Shown here piece by piece: positions 49,905 to 58,301 of a DNA stretch of 64,000 bases. Every line of letters begins with the position of its first letter. The first letter of the stretch is position 1. The position numbers and the translations under genes are program-made. The stretch lies in IMG/VR virus record IMGVR_UViG_3300027747_004722, positions 1 through 64,000 of that record. One strand, given 5' to 3'. The stretch is from a virus. Under the pieces are notes generated by a model. It was not told the DNA's origin. It did not search any database and saw only the letters and a program-made list of their open reading frames with translations.

Positions 49905-50129
49905 ATGAGCGGAACAGAACACATCGAAAGGCAGGAGCTTATCAACAAGCTCATAGCCAACGGATACGGTGACGTAGTCAAGGCCCTACTCGAGGACGAG
50001 AAAAAGGTCTACACAAAAAAGGGTCGCCTCAACAAGAGCGGGGCCTGCCGAAGGCTAAACCTCAAATCAAAGCAGCTCGAGGACATGCTCGCCGAAATGA
50101 GGAACCTTCTCAAGCGGGACATGGACTAG
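49905..50129 (+). CDS. Small conserved-looking helical protein
   Basis: 74 residues. Two amphipathic helices around a basic KKGRLNKSGACRRLNLKSKQ segment that could be a helix-turn-helix. Comparable proteins are common in T4-like cyanophages; unknown role. Its promoter box abuts the start. Confidence 0.6.
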   Translation: MSGTEHIERQELINKLIANGYGDVVKALLEDEKKVYTKKGRLNKSGACRRLNLKSKQLEDMLAEMRNLLKRDMD

Positions 50130-50635
50130 CAGCCTTCTATCCACGCCCTGTCGTACCGCAGCGTGAGCTCGACCACAACATACCCGGACTCGCTCATGTC
50201 GAGGTCGCCCCATTCTATGTTGTTGGGCCACGCGTTCCGTATCACCCACTTCTCCACCGTCTCTCCGCAGCCGTCGTAAAGCTCCAGATTGACGGTCCTC
50301 TTCCAGTTCCCGCCCGGCCTCTTCCATTCGGCCTTGTCGTCGCAGGTGTCGTACTGGTTCTTGAGCCATTCGAATATCGGATTCTTGTTCCTCTTCAGGT
50401 CGAACAGGGTGATCTGTATGGGCTTCCAGTCCGGCTTCCCGGCAAAGTATACTGTCTCGTTCAGGTGCTGCGCCTCTATCTCCTTGAAGCTGAGGCTTGG
50501 CCTCGCGGCCTTGTCGGGGGGGAGCATGCTGGCCCCCTCGCCCACCACGCCGTCGATGCGGAACATCCACCTGAACTTGCGTTTGAAGCACACGTCCATC
50601 CCGCCAAGGACGCCCATGCCCATGTTTCTGCCCAT
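50126..50635 (-). CDS. gp19: Tail tube protein, gp19-like (copy 1)
   Basis: 169 residues, beta-rich, with FKRKFRWMFRIDG near the start, ITLFDLKRNKNPIFEWL and a VNLELYDGCGETVEKWVI pattern as in T4-type tail-tube proteins, which stack as hexamers inside the sheath. Nearly the same architecture as the next gene upstream: paralogues with diverged sequence. Confidence 0.75.
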   Translation of the reverse strand: MGRNMGMGVLGGMDVCFKRKFRWMFRIDGVVGEGASMLPPDKAARPSLSFKEIEAQHLNETVYFAGKPDWKPIQITLFDLKRNKNPIFEWLKNQYDTCDDKAEWKRPGGNWKRTVNLELYDGCGETVEKWVIRNAWPNNIEWGDLDMSESGYVVVELTLRYDRAWIEGC

Positions 50636-50728
50636 CGGTAAAAACCTCCCAGATATCCTAGTCGAAAACCAAACAAAAAAGGCCGGCGGGAATCCCCGCC
50701 GGCCTTCTCTTTGACCTCTGAATACGAA

Positions 50729-51319
50729 TTAGTCGACCGAAGACCCGCCCATTCCCTCGCCGCAACCGCAGCACTTGGCCGTCGGGTTCTGGCCACACTT
50801 GTTGGTGTACTTGACGTTGGAGAACCTCAGGGTGACCTCGATCGTCATCTCGTCGGAAGACGCATAGTCAAGCTCTTGGAAGTTCACGGCCTGCGGCCAG
50901 CAGTCCATCAGCTTCCACTCCTCGAGTTCCTGTCCGCAACCGTCGTACATCGTGATGATTCCGGTTCCGCCGTAGCATCGCCTGCGGGACGACTGGGTCA
51001 GCTTCTCGTTGTCGAGGTAGTTGTATACGCTGGCCAGCCAGCCCCACAGCTCCTCGTTGCCGATACCGCTGAGGGCCGTGATGTCGTAGTACGTGACCGT
51101 CATGGACTGCCACGTTCCCTTGCCGGGGATGTAGGTCTTGGCGTTGAGGAAGTTGATCTCCGTCTCCTCGATCTCGATCTGCGGACGGGCGGCCACCTTC
51201 ACAAAGCTGGCGGGGACTCTCTTGCCCGCGTCGCGCTCCACCGCGAAGGTCCACCGGAACTTACGCTTGTGGATGACGTCGTTGCCGCCCAGGCGGCCCA
51301 TACCCATGTTAATCGGCAT
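50729..51319 (-). CDS. gp19: Tail tube protein, gp19-like (copy 2)
   Basis: 196 residues. HKRKFRWTFAVE, MTVTYYDITALSG, ITMYDGCGQELEEWKLMDCWPQAVNF and MTIEVTLRFSNVKY match copy 1 position by position. It has an extra Cys-rich tail (CCGCGEGMGG). Ribosome site GGAG before ATG. Placed directly after the sheath gene, as gp19 is in T4, so this is probably the main tube protein. Confidence 0.78.
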   Translation of the reverse strand: MPINMGMGRLGGNDVIHKRKFRWTFAVERDAGKRVPASFVKVAARPQIEIEETEINFLNAKTYIPGKGTWQSMTVTYYDITALSGIGNEELWGWLASVYNYLDNEKLTQSSRRRCYGGTGIITMYDGCGQELEEWKLMDCWPQAVNFQELDYASSDEMTIEVTLRFSNVKYTNKCGQNPTAKCCGCGEGMGGSSVD

Positions 51320-51354
51320 TTTCTTGTTCTCCTATGTTATCTATCAAAACTCGA

Positions 51355-54132
51355 TCAGAAGGTGTCCGAACCAGCCTCGAAGCTTCCCGTCCTGTGGATG
51401 CTGAACTCGATGAACATGAACTCGACGGCCTTGGTCGGCTGAACGCCGATTCTGGCACGGAACTCGTTCCTGTCGATCACGTCGGGGGTGTTCAACTCCT
51501 CGTCGGCCTTGATGATGAAAGCCGTGAGGCCTCGGCCGACCTTTATGTCCTGAAGGATCGCCGTTGCTATGTCTACGAAACGCGCACGGAACTGCTCGTC
51601 GTGCGGCTCGAACAGCAGGGCCCTTGACGCGGCGCGAATGCGCTTCTCGATGACGAACATCAGTCTCCTGACGTTCACCCGATCGAGGGCGGTCGGCCTG
51701 CGCTGCAGGGTCTTCTGGCCCCAGACGACGAAGTCCTGGAAGTCGGCGTACTGGACGATCGGGTTGATCGCGTTCCTGTTGCCGTACATCAGGTCTCTTT
51801 CCTCGAGGGTCGGACGGCTGAACACGTCGGTGATGCCCGGCACCACGCCTCTGTTCACGCCGGCAGGTGCGAACCACGGTGCCGCTAGGGCGTCGTTCCT
51901 GGCGTAGACCGCCATCACGGAACCCGACGGCGGAACCCACACGTCAACGTTGTTGAAGGTGTCGCGAATCTTGACCCACGGCCAGTAGAGGGCGGCGAAG
52001 TCAGAGTCGAATCGGGTGGCGTTAAGCGGGTGAGCGCCGTTCTGCCAAGCCACGATCTCTTTCACGGTGAGTCCGAACGGAGCGTCGACGATTGCCAGCG
52101 CGTCCGTTCTGAGGTTCTGTACCATGTCGATGAGAGCGAGAACGACGTTCGTCGAGCTGTGGCCGGGTATGGCCACGAGGTCGAGGTCGATCTGCTCCGG
52201 CTCGCTGAGGGAGTAGATGCCCGTGTAGCCCCTCTGGTTGCCGACGAGGAAGTAGTCCTGGTCGTCCGGATCGGCCGGTATTCCGTCACTGCCACCCGAG
52301 AGGGTGTAAGTTCCGTCAAGCGGCGGCGCCGGGTTGGCCGAGTTGTCCGTTGCACGAACGTAGTCCGAAACGAGCGTGAGGAAGGTCTCGACGTAGTAGC
52401 GGCTCGTCTCGTCCTTGGACAGGTTGCCCCACGACTCTACCTGCACGCCGTTGTTGTACACCTCGAGGACGAAATTGCCCTCTCTGATGTTGTTCTTGAC
52501 AACCACCTGAGTGGCGTTGCCCTCTATTCCGGCCGAGTCGGCCATTAGCATCACCGATACGTCGCCGTACCTGTTGCTGTCGCCGTTGACGAGGCCGTAG
52601 GTCGATATATCGGCGTCTCCGCTCACTCCCTCGGGCGATCCGCCCTCGGCGGTGATGTAGAAGCCCTGGTTCGTGCCGCCCGGCTCGTTGAGGACAGCGG
52701 GGTTGGTCGGGTCGATGAGCGGGGCGTCGAAGCCCAGCATCTCGAACACCGAGCTCTCGTTCTTGACGAGTAGCCTCGCGTCGTTTCCGGCGTGCAGCGT
52801 GCGGACGGACACGTATCCGGCGACCGCCACGGCCTCGAAACCACCGGGGACATCGCCCGCGGATATCTTGGCGTTGATCTCGTCAACCACGTCCGAAGCC
52901 GTGACACCAGAGTTGCTCTTCAGGAAGGACAGGTCAACGACCTGCACGACGTTGTCGATGAGCACGTTGTCCGTGCCGTCGACAACCACCTGGAGGTCGA
53001 ACGACGACAAGTTGGTGAAGTCGTAGTTACCTTCCATGCTTCCGGTCATCTGGGCTACGGTCATGCCGTTGCCGAGTCCTGTCGGCCCGACATGCACGCC
53101 GCTGCCCACGTCGATTGAGGTCGGCCCGTAGAGAGCGTCCGCAACCGACACGAGCTCGAGGCTCGCGCTCGGGCCGAACGAGAAGGTCGTGCGAACGCCG
53201 ATCCTTGAAGTCGTATAGGTGGAGGTGTACTTGTAGTTAACATACACCTTGTTGGCACCTGCCGACGACGACGAGGTCGAGGCGGGCAGGTTCGAGTTGT
53301 ATGTGAGCGTCACAGTGCCGGCCGTGAGATTAAGCACGCCGTTGATGGCCTTGACGGTCGAGCTGGCGACCTGGCGGAAACTGAAGACGCCTGCGTCGTT
53401 CACGGAGAACGACTGCACGACCACGCCGTTGACCACCACGCGGCCCGTCACCGTACCCGCAACCACGTGGTTGTGCGAAAGCGTGAAAGTGGCGTCCGTG
53501 TCGATCTGGGAAGTGGAATGCTCCTCGGCCTCTACATAGCTGATCTGCTCCGTGGTCGAGAAGAACTCTATGCCGTCGACCGCGGGGTCGATCTGCATGT
53601 TGAGGTCTTCGGCGAGCTGCGACGCGCTGTAGCCGTCGTTCTGCACGTTCGGATCGGGATGGTTCTCGTCGGCGAGGGCCACGAGGGTCTTCGAGGCCAG
53701 AATGCCGTTGAGTCTCCAGCGGAAGTACATGTCCTTGTCGAGGCTGTACGGGCCGGCGGTGTCGGAAACGATTGTGACCTGGCCGCCAGCCGAAGGAACT
53801 TCGACCTCGGCGGTCTTGGCGCGCTCCCAGCTGACGGGGTCCGTGTCGGCGACGCGGACAACGTAGAGCTCAGAGGCCACGAGCAGGTACTGCTCGGCGG
53901 CGTATATGAGATAGGGGTCTCCCGCCTCGGGGTGGGGATAGCCGAACACGGTGTTCAGCTGCCTGCGCGAGCGGATGACCGTCGGGATGTTGATCGGCCC
54001 CTTGCTCGCGAAGCCAACGAGGCCGGCGCGGTGGAAGGACTGCTCAGGCGCGATGAAACTCAAGTCCTTCTCGGTGATTCGCACCGACGGCGAAATTGTG
54101 TTGGAGGGTGGAAAGCCCCTTAGGATTGCCAT
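51355..54132 (-). CDS. gp18: Contractile tail sheath protein, gp18-like
   Basis: 925 residues. N-terminal SPSVRITEKDLSF...AGLVGFASKGPIN and the C-terminal third (DVWVPPSGSVMAVYAR ... NPIVQYADFQDFVVWGQKTL ... RRLMFVIEKRIRAA) fit the T4 sheath core. T4 gp18 has 659 residues; the extra length lies between about 190 and 600, in surface-exposed beta insertions. It polymerises around the tube and contracts to drive injection. GGGAG upstream of ATG. Confidence 0.88.
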   Translation of the reverse strand: MAILRGFPPSNTISPSVRITEKDLSFIAPEQSFHRAGLVGFASKGPINIPTVIRSRRQLNTVFGYPHPEAGDPYLIYAAEQYLLVASELYVVRVADTDPVSWERAKTAEVEVPSAGGQVTIVSDTAGPYSLDKDMYFRWRLNGILASKTLVALADENHPDPNVQNDGYSASQLAEDLNMQIDPAVDGIEFFSTTEQISYVEAEEHSTSQIDTDATFTLSHNHVVAGTVTGRVVVNGVVVQSFSVNDAGVFSFRQVASSTVKAINGVLNLTAGTVTLTYNSNLPASTSSSSAGANKVYVNYKYTSTYTTSRIGVRTTFSFGPSASLELVSVADALYGPTSIDVGSGVHVGPTGLGNGMTVAQMTGSMEGNYDFTNLSSFDLQVVVDGTDNVLIDNVVQVVDLSFLKSNSGVTASDVVDEINAKISAGDVPGGFEAVAVAGYVSVRTLHAGNDARLLVKNESSVFEMLGFDAPLIDPTNPAVLNEPGGTNQGFYITAEGGSPEGVSGDADISTYGLVNGDSNRYGDVSVMLMADSAGIEGNATQVVVKNNIREGNFVLEVYNNGVQVESWGNLSKDETSRYYVETFLTLVSDYVRATDNSANPAPPLDGTYTLSGGSDGIPADPDDQDYFLVGNQRGYTGIYSLSEPEQIDLDLVAIPGHSSTNVVLALIDMVQNLRTDALAIVDAPFGLTVKEIVAWQNGAHPLNATRFDSDFAALYWPWVKIRDTFNNVDVWVPPSGSVMAVYARNDALAAPWFAPAGVNRGVVPGITDVFSRPTLEERDLMYGNRNAINPIVQYADFQDFVVWGQKTLQRRPTALDRVNVRRLMFVIEKRIRAASRALLFEPHDEQFRARFVDIATAILQDIKVGRGLTAFIIKADEELNTPDVIDRNEFRARIGVQPTKAVEFMFIEFSIHRTGSFEAGSDTF

Positions 54133-54136
54133 GACG

Positions 54137-54361
54137 TTATTCTCCCTTGTTCAATTCTTTACTTGTGATGTGCCTCGTCGAGATGAGCCCCATCTGCTCT
54201 GCTCGCCCGACGTACTCGGTGTTCCTCTCGTCCTCCAGGAGGAAGATGTTGTTCCCAGCACCAACCCCTGGTATGTTCAGCGTCGTGAACGATCTTGGCG
54301 ACTTCCTTGACCTTATAAGCAGCTGCACAGGACTCTTCGTCTTGTTTTTGATCTCAATCAT
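54137..54361 (-). CDS. Small protein between sheath and tail terminator
   Basis: 74 residues (MIEIKNKTKSPVQLLIRSRK...). Beta-rich, with an IPGVGAGNNIFLL turn. ATGA overlap with the gp15-like gene, which points to tail-assembly. Unknown. Confidence 0.55.
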   Translation of the reverse strand: MIEIKNKTKSPVQLLIRSRKSPRSFTTLNIPGVGAGNNIFLLEDERNTEYVGRAEQMGLISTRHITSKELNKGE

Positions 54362-55338
54362 CCCATCTGCCTTTCTATGTTCTCGACGCTGTTCTCTATC
54401 CTTCCCAAAACATCCGATATGTCCTTCTCTTCCACGCTGTTGTGAAGGTCCACCTTCGTATTCAGCACGGACTTTTTCCGAACTATCGGCTGTGGTATAT
54501 ACGACTTTGCGGTCAGATTAAACTCGAATTTTATGATTCGCTGGTTCTGGTCGCCCGGTTCGTAATCCACGTTGTTCGCTACGGAATCTAGTGTGACTAT
54601 TGTCTCCCACCTGACCCCTCGCACGCTTATATATGCAACTGGCGAGAATTTTACCAGAACCTGTTCAAGAATTTGGTCTATGTCCTCCATGTAGGCCGTC
54701 CAGGCCAGCAGGGTATAGGTCTTGTTCACGGGTATTCCCCTGGCCACGCCGAAAACCGTGTCCCTTTCCGCCTTCTCCTTGACGTGGAAGCCGGGCCTTC
54801 CTCCGTCGCTCCTCAACCTCATGTAGTCCAAGGCCTTGTGGTAGGTGTAGCGGCTCTGATCGAACTCCGTTCCCGACGAGTAAATGGCCATCATGGGCAG
54901 CCTTATGCGCTCGACCACAAGGCTGCCGTCCTTCCGCGTGTTGTCCTGCAGAATCCAGGCGACCGCCCGCTCCTGCGTTCCCCATATGATCGGAACCTTG
55001 TGGGCCTTCCCGTCCTCGTCTATCACCACCACGTTGCTGAAGAGGTCGAGCATGGCCTCGTCGCAACCGCGGAGGCTCTTCGAGTACCTGTACAGAACTT
55101 CACGCTCTGGGTTCCTCATGTCCTCGACTATCTGCCCGGTCTGCATTGGGTCGCACTGGGCGTCTCTGCCCACGCTGACCTTGGATGACGACCCCCGCTC
55201 CAACCAACCGGATCCCATGCCGACGGGCCCCGGGCAATCCCGAGGGGGCGGATCCACCCCCCTGCTCGTCTCGACGGGGCTGGACGGCTTGCAGTCGTTC
55301 AGGCTTTTGTCTTGGTGGTTCCCCGGATTAACGGGCAT
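54358..55338 (-). CDS. gp15: Tail sheath stabiliser/terminator, gp15-like
   Basis: 326 residues from ATG 55338, with AAAGGAG seven bases upstream. The first 80 residues are disordered and Pro-rich. The rest aligns by motif order with T4 gp15: LDLFSNVVV, KVPIIWGTQERAVA, LPMMAIYSSG, YMEDIDQILEQVLVKFSP and a final RIIKFEFNLTAKSYIPQP. In T4 it caps the sheath and joins tail to neck. Promoter CTACATAT at 55362-55355. Confidence 0.65.
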   Translation of the reverse strand: MPVNPGNHQDKSLNDCKPSSPVETSRGVDPPPRDCPGPVGMGSGWLERGSSSKVSVGRDAQCDPMQTGQIVEDMRNPEREVLYRYSKSLRGCDEAMLDLFSNVVVIDEDGKAHKVPIIWGTQERAVAWILQDNTRKDGSLVVERIRLPMMAIYSSGTEFDQSRYTYHKALDYMRLRSDGGRPGFHVKEKAERDTVFGVARGIPVNKTYTLLAWTAYMEDIDQILEQVLVKFSPVAYISVRGVRWETIVTLDSVANNVDYEPGDQNQRIIKFEFNLTAKSYIPQPIVRKKSVLNTKVDLHNSVEEKDISDVLGRIENSVENIERQMG

Positions 55339-55350
55339 GTCGATCTCCTT

Positions 55351-55363
55351 TAGAATATGTAGG
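55351..55363. promoter_or_regulatory. Bidirectional late-type box
   Basis: TAGAATATGTAGG: read left it is CTACATATTCTA for the gp15-like gene; read right it is TAGAATAT, 25 bases before the small plus-strand gene. Confidence 0.4.
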
Positions 55364-55383
55364 ACTAGCGGATTGGAAAAAAC

Positions 55384-55557
55384 ATGAAACACTTCCCACT
55401 AAAGAAGAAGAGCTCCGGCCGCCGCCGAAAGACCTTCGTTCCCGAAGGCGTGAGGACCACCATGCCGAAGCCAAATTTCCCGAGGGTGGTCATGTGGGAC
55501 GCCCACAAGCCGGGACGGCCGAAAGAAAAGCCGTCCGACGCGTTAAATAGGGAATGA
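55384..55557 (+). CDS. Basic 57-residue protein
   Basis: 57 residues, too short for most gene callers, starting MKHFPLKKKSSGRRRKTF; 30 percent Lys/Arg/His and Pro-rich. Its TGA overlaps the ATG of the following tagged gene, which supports translation. Perhaps a nucleic-acid-binding head protein. Confidence 0.45.
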   Translation: MKHFPLKKKSSGRRRKTFVPEGVRTTMPKPNFPRVVMWDAHKPGRPKEKPSDALNRE

Positions 55558-55973
55558 GATTCTCCCGGTGGATGGAGTCGAAAGTACCGCGCGTCAACAA
55601 GGTCGGCCATGAGATGTCCGACAGGCTAGGATTGATCAGGGGCGCCAAAGCATGGAACCAGTCCGGGCAGGACTGCTACGAGATCGCATCCGCCGTGGCC
55701 GAGCGTTTCGGATACGAGCCAGCGCCGGCCCACGAAATATCGTCTAGAATGGACCAATACAAGAGGTTCTGGGCGAGCAAGAACGTCCCTTGGATCAAGG
55801 CTCCCGAGCCGAAAGCCAGCAGGGAGGGAGTCGCCAATTTCGTCGTGAGGGTCGGGGACGACTTCAGGCACCATGTGGCGTTCGAGTACAAAGGAAAAGA
55901 GTACAACTACGGAGCCGCAAAGCCAGACGGTTTCGAAGTCCTGTTCAGGGTCCCGCTGAAGCCCAGATCATGA
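55554..55973 (+). CDS. Tagged protein MRFSRWMES, possible Cys/His fold
   Basis: 139 residues. Tag MRFSRWMES, then QSGQDCYEIASAVAERFG with a Cys at the start of a helix, and near the end FRHHVAFEYKGKEYNYGA, a His in a strand. A Cys-helix plus later His strand is the layout of papain-like and transglutaminase-like folds; the protein at 63548-63937 has a similar order. No third catalytic residue is certain. Inferred only. Confidence 0.5.
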   Translation: MRFSRWMESKVPRVNKVGHEMSDRLGLIRGAKAWNQSGQDCYEIASAVAERFGYEPAPAHEISSRMDQYKRFWASKNVPWIKAPEPKASREGVANFVVRVGDDFRHHVAFEYKGKEYNYGAAKPDGFEVLFRVPLKPRS

Positions 55974-56519
55974 GCGGTTGTTCAGGTCGTTGAGGTCGAA
56001 GTCCGGCTTCTTCTGCGTGACCTTGCCCTCGCCGGTCGTGACGCTCTCCTGGAACCTCTGGCAGAGTATCTGGAGCCTCATCCTGCTCCACAGCATCGTC
56101 TCGCCCATGTTGAGCTGTATGATCACCCAGTCCTCTCCCCTGTGGGGGCTGTGTATTCGGGATCCTATCTTCGGGGGATGGCCGACCTTCTGGATGACCT
56201 CCCTGTAGTTCAGGTCGAATATCACCTCGTCGGGCGAGTCAATGCCGAACGCGCTCTGGTAGTTCTGGCCCACGACGGGCTCGTAGCTCGCGTAGAGCGT
56301 GACCGGGTTGTTCGACCACAGCTTGCCCCTGTCCTCGCGGTACAGCCTGTCCAGCGAGCCCGTCTGTATGAAGACCTCGTAGTAGAATATCGGAGACCCG
56401 TATATCTTGATCCACTCGGCGTCCCAGTCGTTCCAGATACATCGCTCCGGGTTGTCCGGGTCGAACTGCTCCAGGCTCCCCGTCACCTTGTACGGCGTTC
56501 CGTCCGGGTTCTTCAGCAT
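55968..56519 (-). CDS. gp14: Neck protein, gp14-like
   Basis: 183 residues. IYGSPIFYYEVFIQTGSL..LYREDRG and the later AFGIDSPDEVIFDL resemble the neck proteins of T4-like phages (gp14: IYG..VYYxPR, TLYGED, F.GLEIRDQI). The neck seals the head portal after packaging. T4 gp14 has 256 residues, so this is short. Its end overlaps the plus-strand tagged gene by six bases. Confidence 0.55.
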   Translation of the reverse strand: MLKNPDGTPYKVTGSLEQFDPDNPERCIWNDWDAEWIKIYGSPIFYYEVFIQTGSLDRLYREDRGKLWSNNPVTLYASYEPVVGQNYQSAFGIDSPDEVIFDLNYREVIQKVGHPPKIGSRIHSPHRGEDWVIIQLNMGETMLWSRMRLQILCQRFQESVTTGEGKVTQKKPDFDLNDLNNRS

Positions 56520-56556
56520 GTCTCCTCCTACACTATGTAGGGCCGGAGACGCGCAA

Positions 56557-56958
56557 TCAGTTCAGCTGGACCTGGGGCCTCACGGATATCTCCCCGCCAC
56601 CGGCCGGCAGGTTGAACGGAGCCCCGGGGAACTCCTCCGCCCACAGTATGCCCCCGGAGGTGTTGGTCACATAGTAGCCGTAAACGCTCTGACCCACATC
56701 GAACATGAAGGTTATCGTGGTGTTGTAGACGGCGGTGGTCACGCCTCCGTCCGTCGCCACAGTCCAGTTGGAGCCAACAAGCGTCTCGGAAGCGTAGCCC
56801 GATGCGTTCGCCTCGGTGAAGCTCGACGCGGTGAAAGTCTCGCCCGAAAGGCTCACCGAGTTGATGTACAGATGAAGAACCAAGTTCGTAGGGGCAGTCT
56901 TGTTCACTATGTACTCAAGAAGCCTACGCTCACCCTCGTCAGGAACCACCAAAGTCAT
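56557..56958 (-). CDS. Beta-rich virion protein
   Basis: 133 residues; Thr/Ser/Val-rich with VVPDEGERRLLEYIVN at the start. Proteins with this start are frequent in T4-like cyanophages and are taken as head or fibre decoration. Ribosome site AAGGGGG before ATG. Divergent from the next gene across a shared TATATA. Confidence 0.55.
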   Translation of the reverse strand: MTLVVPDEGERRLLEYIVNKTAPTNLVLHLYINSVSLSGETFTASSFTEANASGYASETLVGSNWTVATDGGVTTAVYNTTITFMFDVGQSVYGYYVTNTSGGILWAEEFPGAPFNLPAGGGEISVRPQVQLN

Positions 56959-56987
56959 ATTGCCCCCTTCTTAATCTCGGCCGTATC

Positions 56988-56995
56988 GTATATAG
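56988..56995. promoter_or_regulatory. Shared GTATATAG box
   Basis: Single TATATA box between divergent genes at 56958 (-) and 57014 (+). Here both genes have ribosome sites and short leaders of about 12-25 bases. Confidence 0.5.
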
Positions 56996-57013
56996 TAGTT
57001 TGGAGAAAAAACC

Positions 57014-57652
57014 ATGGCCATTTTGACTAGGGACGGAAACGTGTTTGTTCTGGAGGGCCCAAACCCGCTCGTCGAAAAGCAGGTGGCGTGGGACAAATCG
57101 AAGCTCGTGTTCCACAACTTCCAGTGGGACGAGATACGGCACAAAGGCCCCCAAAGAAAACAGGAACAGAACCCGGAAAAGCCCGAACGCCCCCAGCCGC
57201 CGATCGCGACATTCGAGAGCGCGCCGGAACCCACTCCGGCAAATGACCCGGAGCCGCAAGAGCAACAGAAAAGGGACTTCGACCTCCCGCTCATAAAATA
57301 CAAGGTTCTCTGCCACTGCCTGCCGGCCAAGGTCGAGAAGAGGTCGGACCCTCTCTACGGCGAGTCGTGGACGAGGATCAACTACGGATCCAAGTTCGTA
57401 TTCCCCTGCGTCATGATCTCCTCCCAAGACCTGCTGATCGAATTCTGGACGAGCGACCCGAGGCAGCAGATATCCGAGAAGAGCGTGATCTACCCCTTCT
57501 CCTACGAGGTCCACAACTCGCAGACCAACTCCTACGACAGAGTCCCGTACGACGACTACAGATGGTGGAGGGTGACTTCGAAGGAGCCCAAGGAGGGCGG
57601 CTGGCTATTCACGGCCGGGCCTAGCGACATGCAGCCAGACTTCTCGGACTAG
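57014..57652 (+). CDS. Putative virion/neck protein
   Basis: 212 residues. Beta-rich N-terminus (AILTRDGNVFVLEGP), a Pro/Glu/Gln-rich linker (residues about 45-90), then a globular domain with ESWTRINYGSKFVFPCVM and RWWRVTSKEPKEGGWLF. GGAG before ATG. Among neck genes, so presumably structural. No family recognised. Overlaps the next (convergent) gene by four bases. Confidence 0.5.
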   Translation: MAILTRDGNVFVLEGPNPLVEKQVAWDKSKLVFHNFQWDEIRHKGPQRKQEQNPEKPERPQPPIATFESAPEPTPANDPEPQEQQKRDFDLPLIKYKVLCHCLPAKVEKRSDPLYGESWTRINYGSKFVFPCVMISSQDLLIEFWTSDPRQQISEKSVIYPFSYEVHNSQTNSYDRVPYDDYRWWRVTSKEPKEGGWLFTAGPSDMQPDFSD

Positions 57653-57939
57653 ATGTCGCGGAATATCGGATCGCCCTTCGGAGGCTCCGATTCGGGCACC
57701 ACGTCTATCTTGAACCCCATCTTCGCGATCTGATCCTTGTACTGATCGACAGCCCGAAGGAAGCCGACCTCGAACAGGTCGGCAACGAGCGTGCTCAACC
57801 CCTCGTAGTCCTCCCTGACGACCGTCGTGGCCGCGAGACGCTCGACATACCTCTCGTTCCTGCGGTACCTTTCCTTGAGCACCTCGAAAAGGTACTTCTT
57901 TATGGCGACCGAATGGGGGTTGTTGGCGAAAGGGTTCAC
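57649..57939 (-). CDS. Small helical protein
   Basis: 96 residues, GTG start, two long helices (IKKYLFEVLKERYRRNERYVERL ends near 35). Possible assembly chaperone; unknown. Confidence 0.5.
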   Translation of the reverse strand: MNPFANNPHSVAIKKYLFEVLKERYRRNERYVERLAATTVVREDYEGLSTLVADLFEVGFLRAVDQYKDQIAKMGFKIDVVPESEPPKGDPIFRDI

Positions 57940-57984
57940 GACCTAAAAGAGAGAAGCATTGCCAAATAAAAGCGCCGCGTCCGT

Positions 57985-58251
57985 CTAGACGCGCCTCGGC
58001 CAAACCTTGTAGTACCCTATGACCGAAAGAAAGACTATGTTGGCGGCGTAGTTGAACATAAGGGGCAGCTCCATCTTCGGGAAAACGTACGCCAAGGTGA
58101 GGACCTCGCCCGCCCCCCACATGATGAGAAGCCCCCAAGTCACGCCCGGCGAAGACTTGGTGCGAAAAGACTCTATGGCCTGCGGCAGCCCGCAGAAGGC
58201 CAACAACACGGAACCGACCCACCCGATGGCTTCGATCAAACCCGTTTCCAT
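57985..58251 (-). CDS. PQ-loop/SemiSWEET-like membrane protein
   Basis: 88 residues, the size of SemiSWEET transporters. Three membrane helices: about 5-23 (with GLPQ, the PQ-loop motif, at 21-24), 38-58 and 64-82, giving the usual three-helix half-unit that dimerises. SemiSWEETs carry sugars. ATG at 58251 is four bases from a TATATA box, no ribosome site. In a phage it might act during infection on sugar or metabolite flux; inferred. Confidence 0.7.
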   Translation of the reverse strand: METGLIEAIGWVGSVLLAFCGLPQAIESFRTKSSPGVTWGLLIMWGAGEVLTLAYVFPKMELPLMFNYAANIVFLSVIGYYKVWPRRV

Positions 58252-58255
58252 GCAT

Positions 58256-58263
58256 GTATATAC
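58256..58263. promoter_or_regulatory. Palindromic GTATATAC box
   Basis: Identical to the box at 22108-22115. Four bases from the minus-strand SemiSWEET-like ATG; 38 bases from the plus-strand GTG of a tagged gene. Confidence 0.5.
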
Positions 58264-58301
58264 CCCCGTCAGAGCAACAGTTAAAAACGGAGCAAAAGGG
58301 C

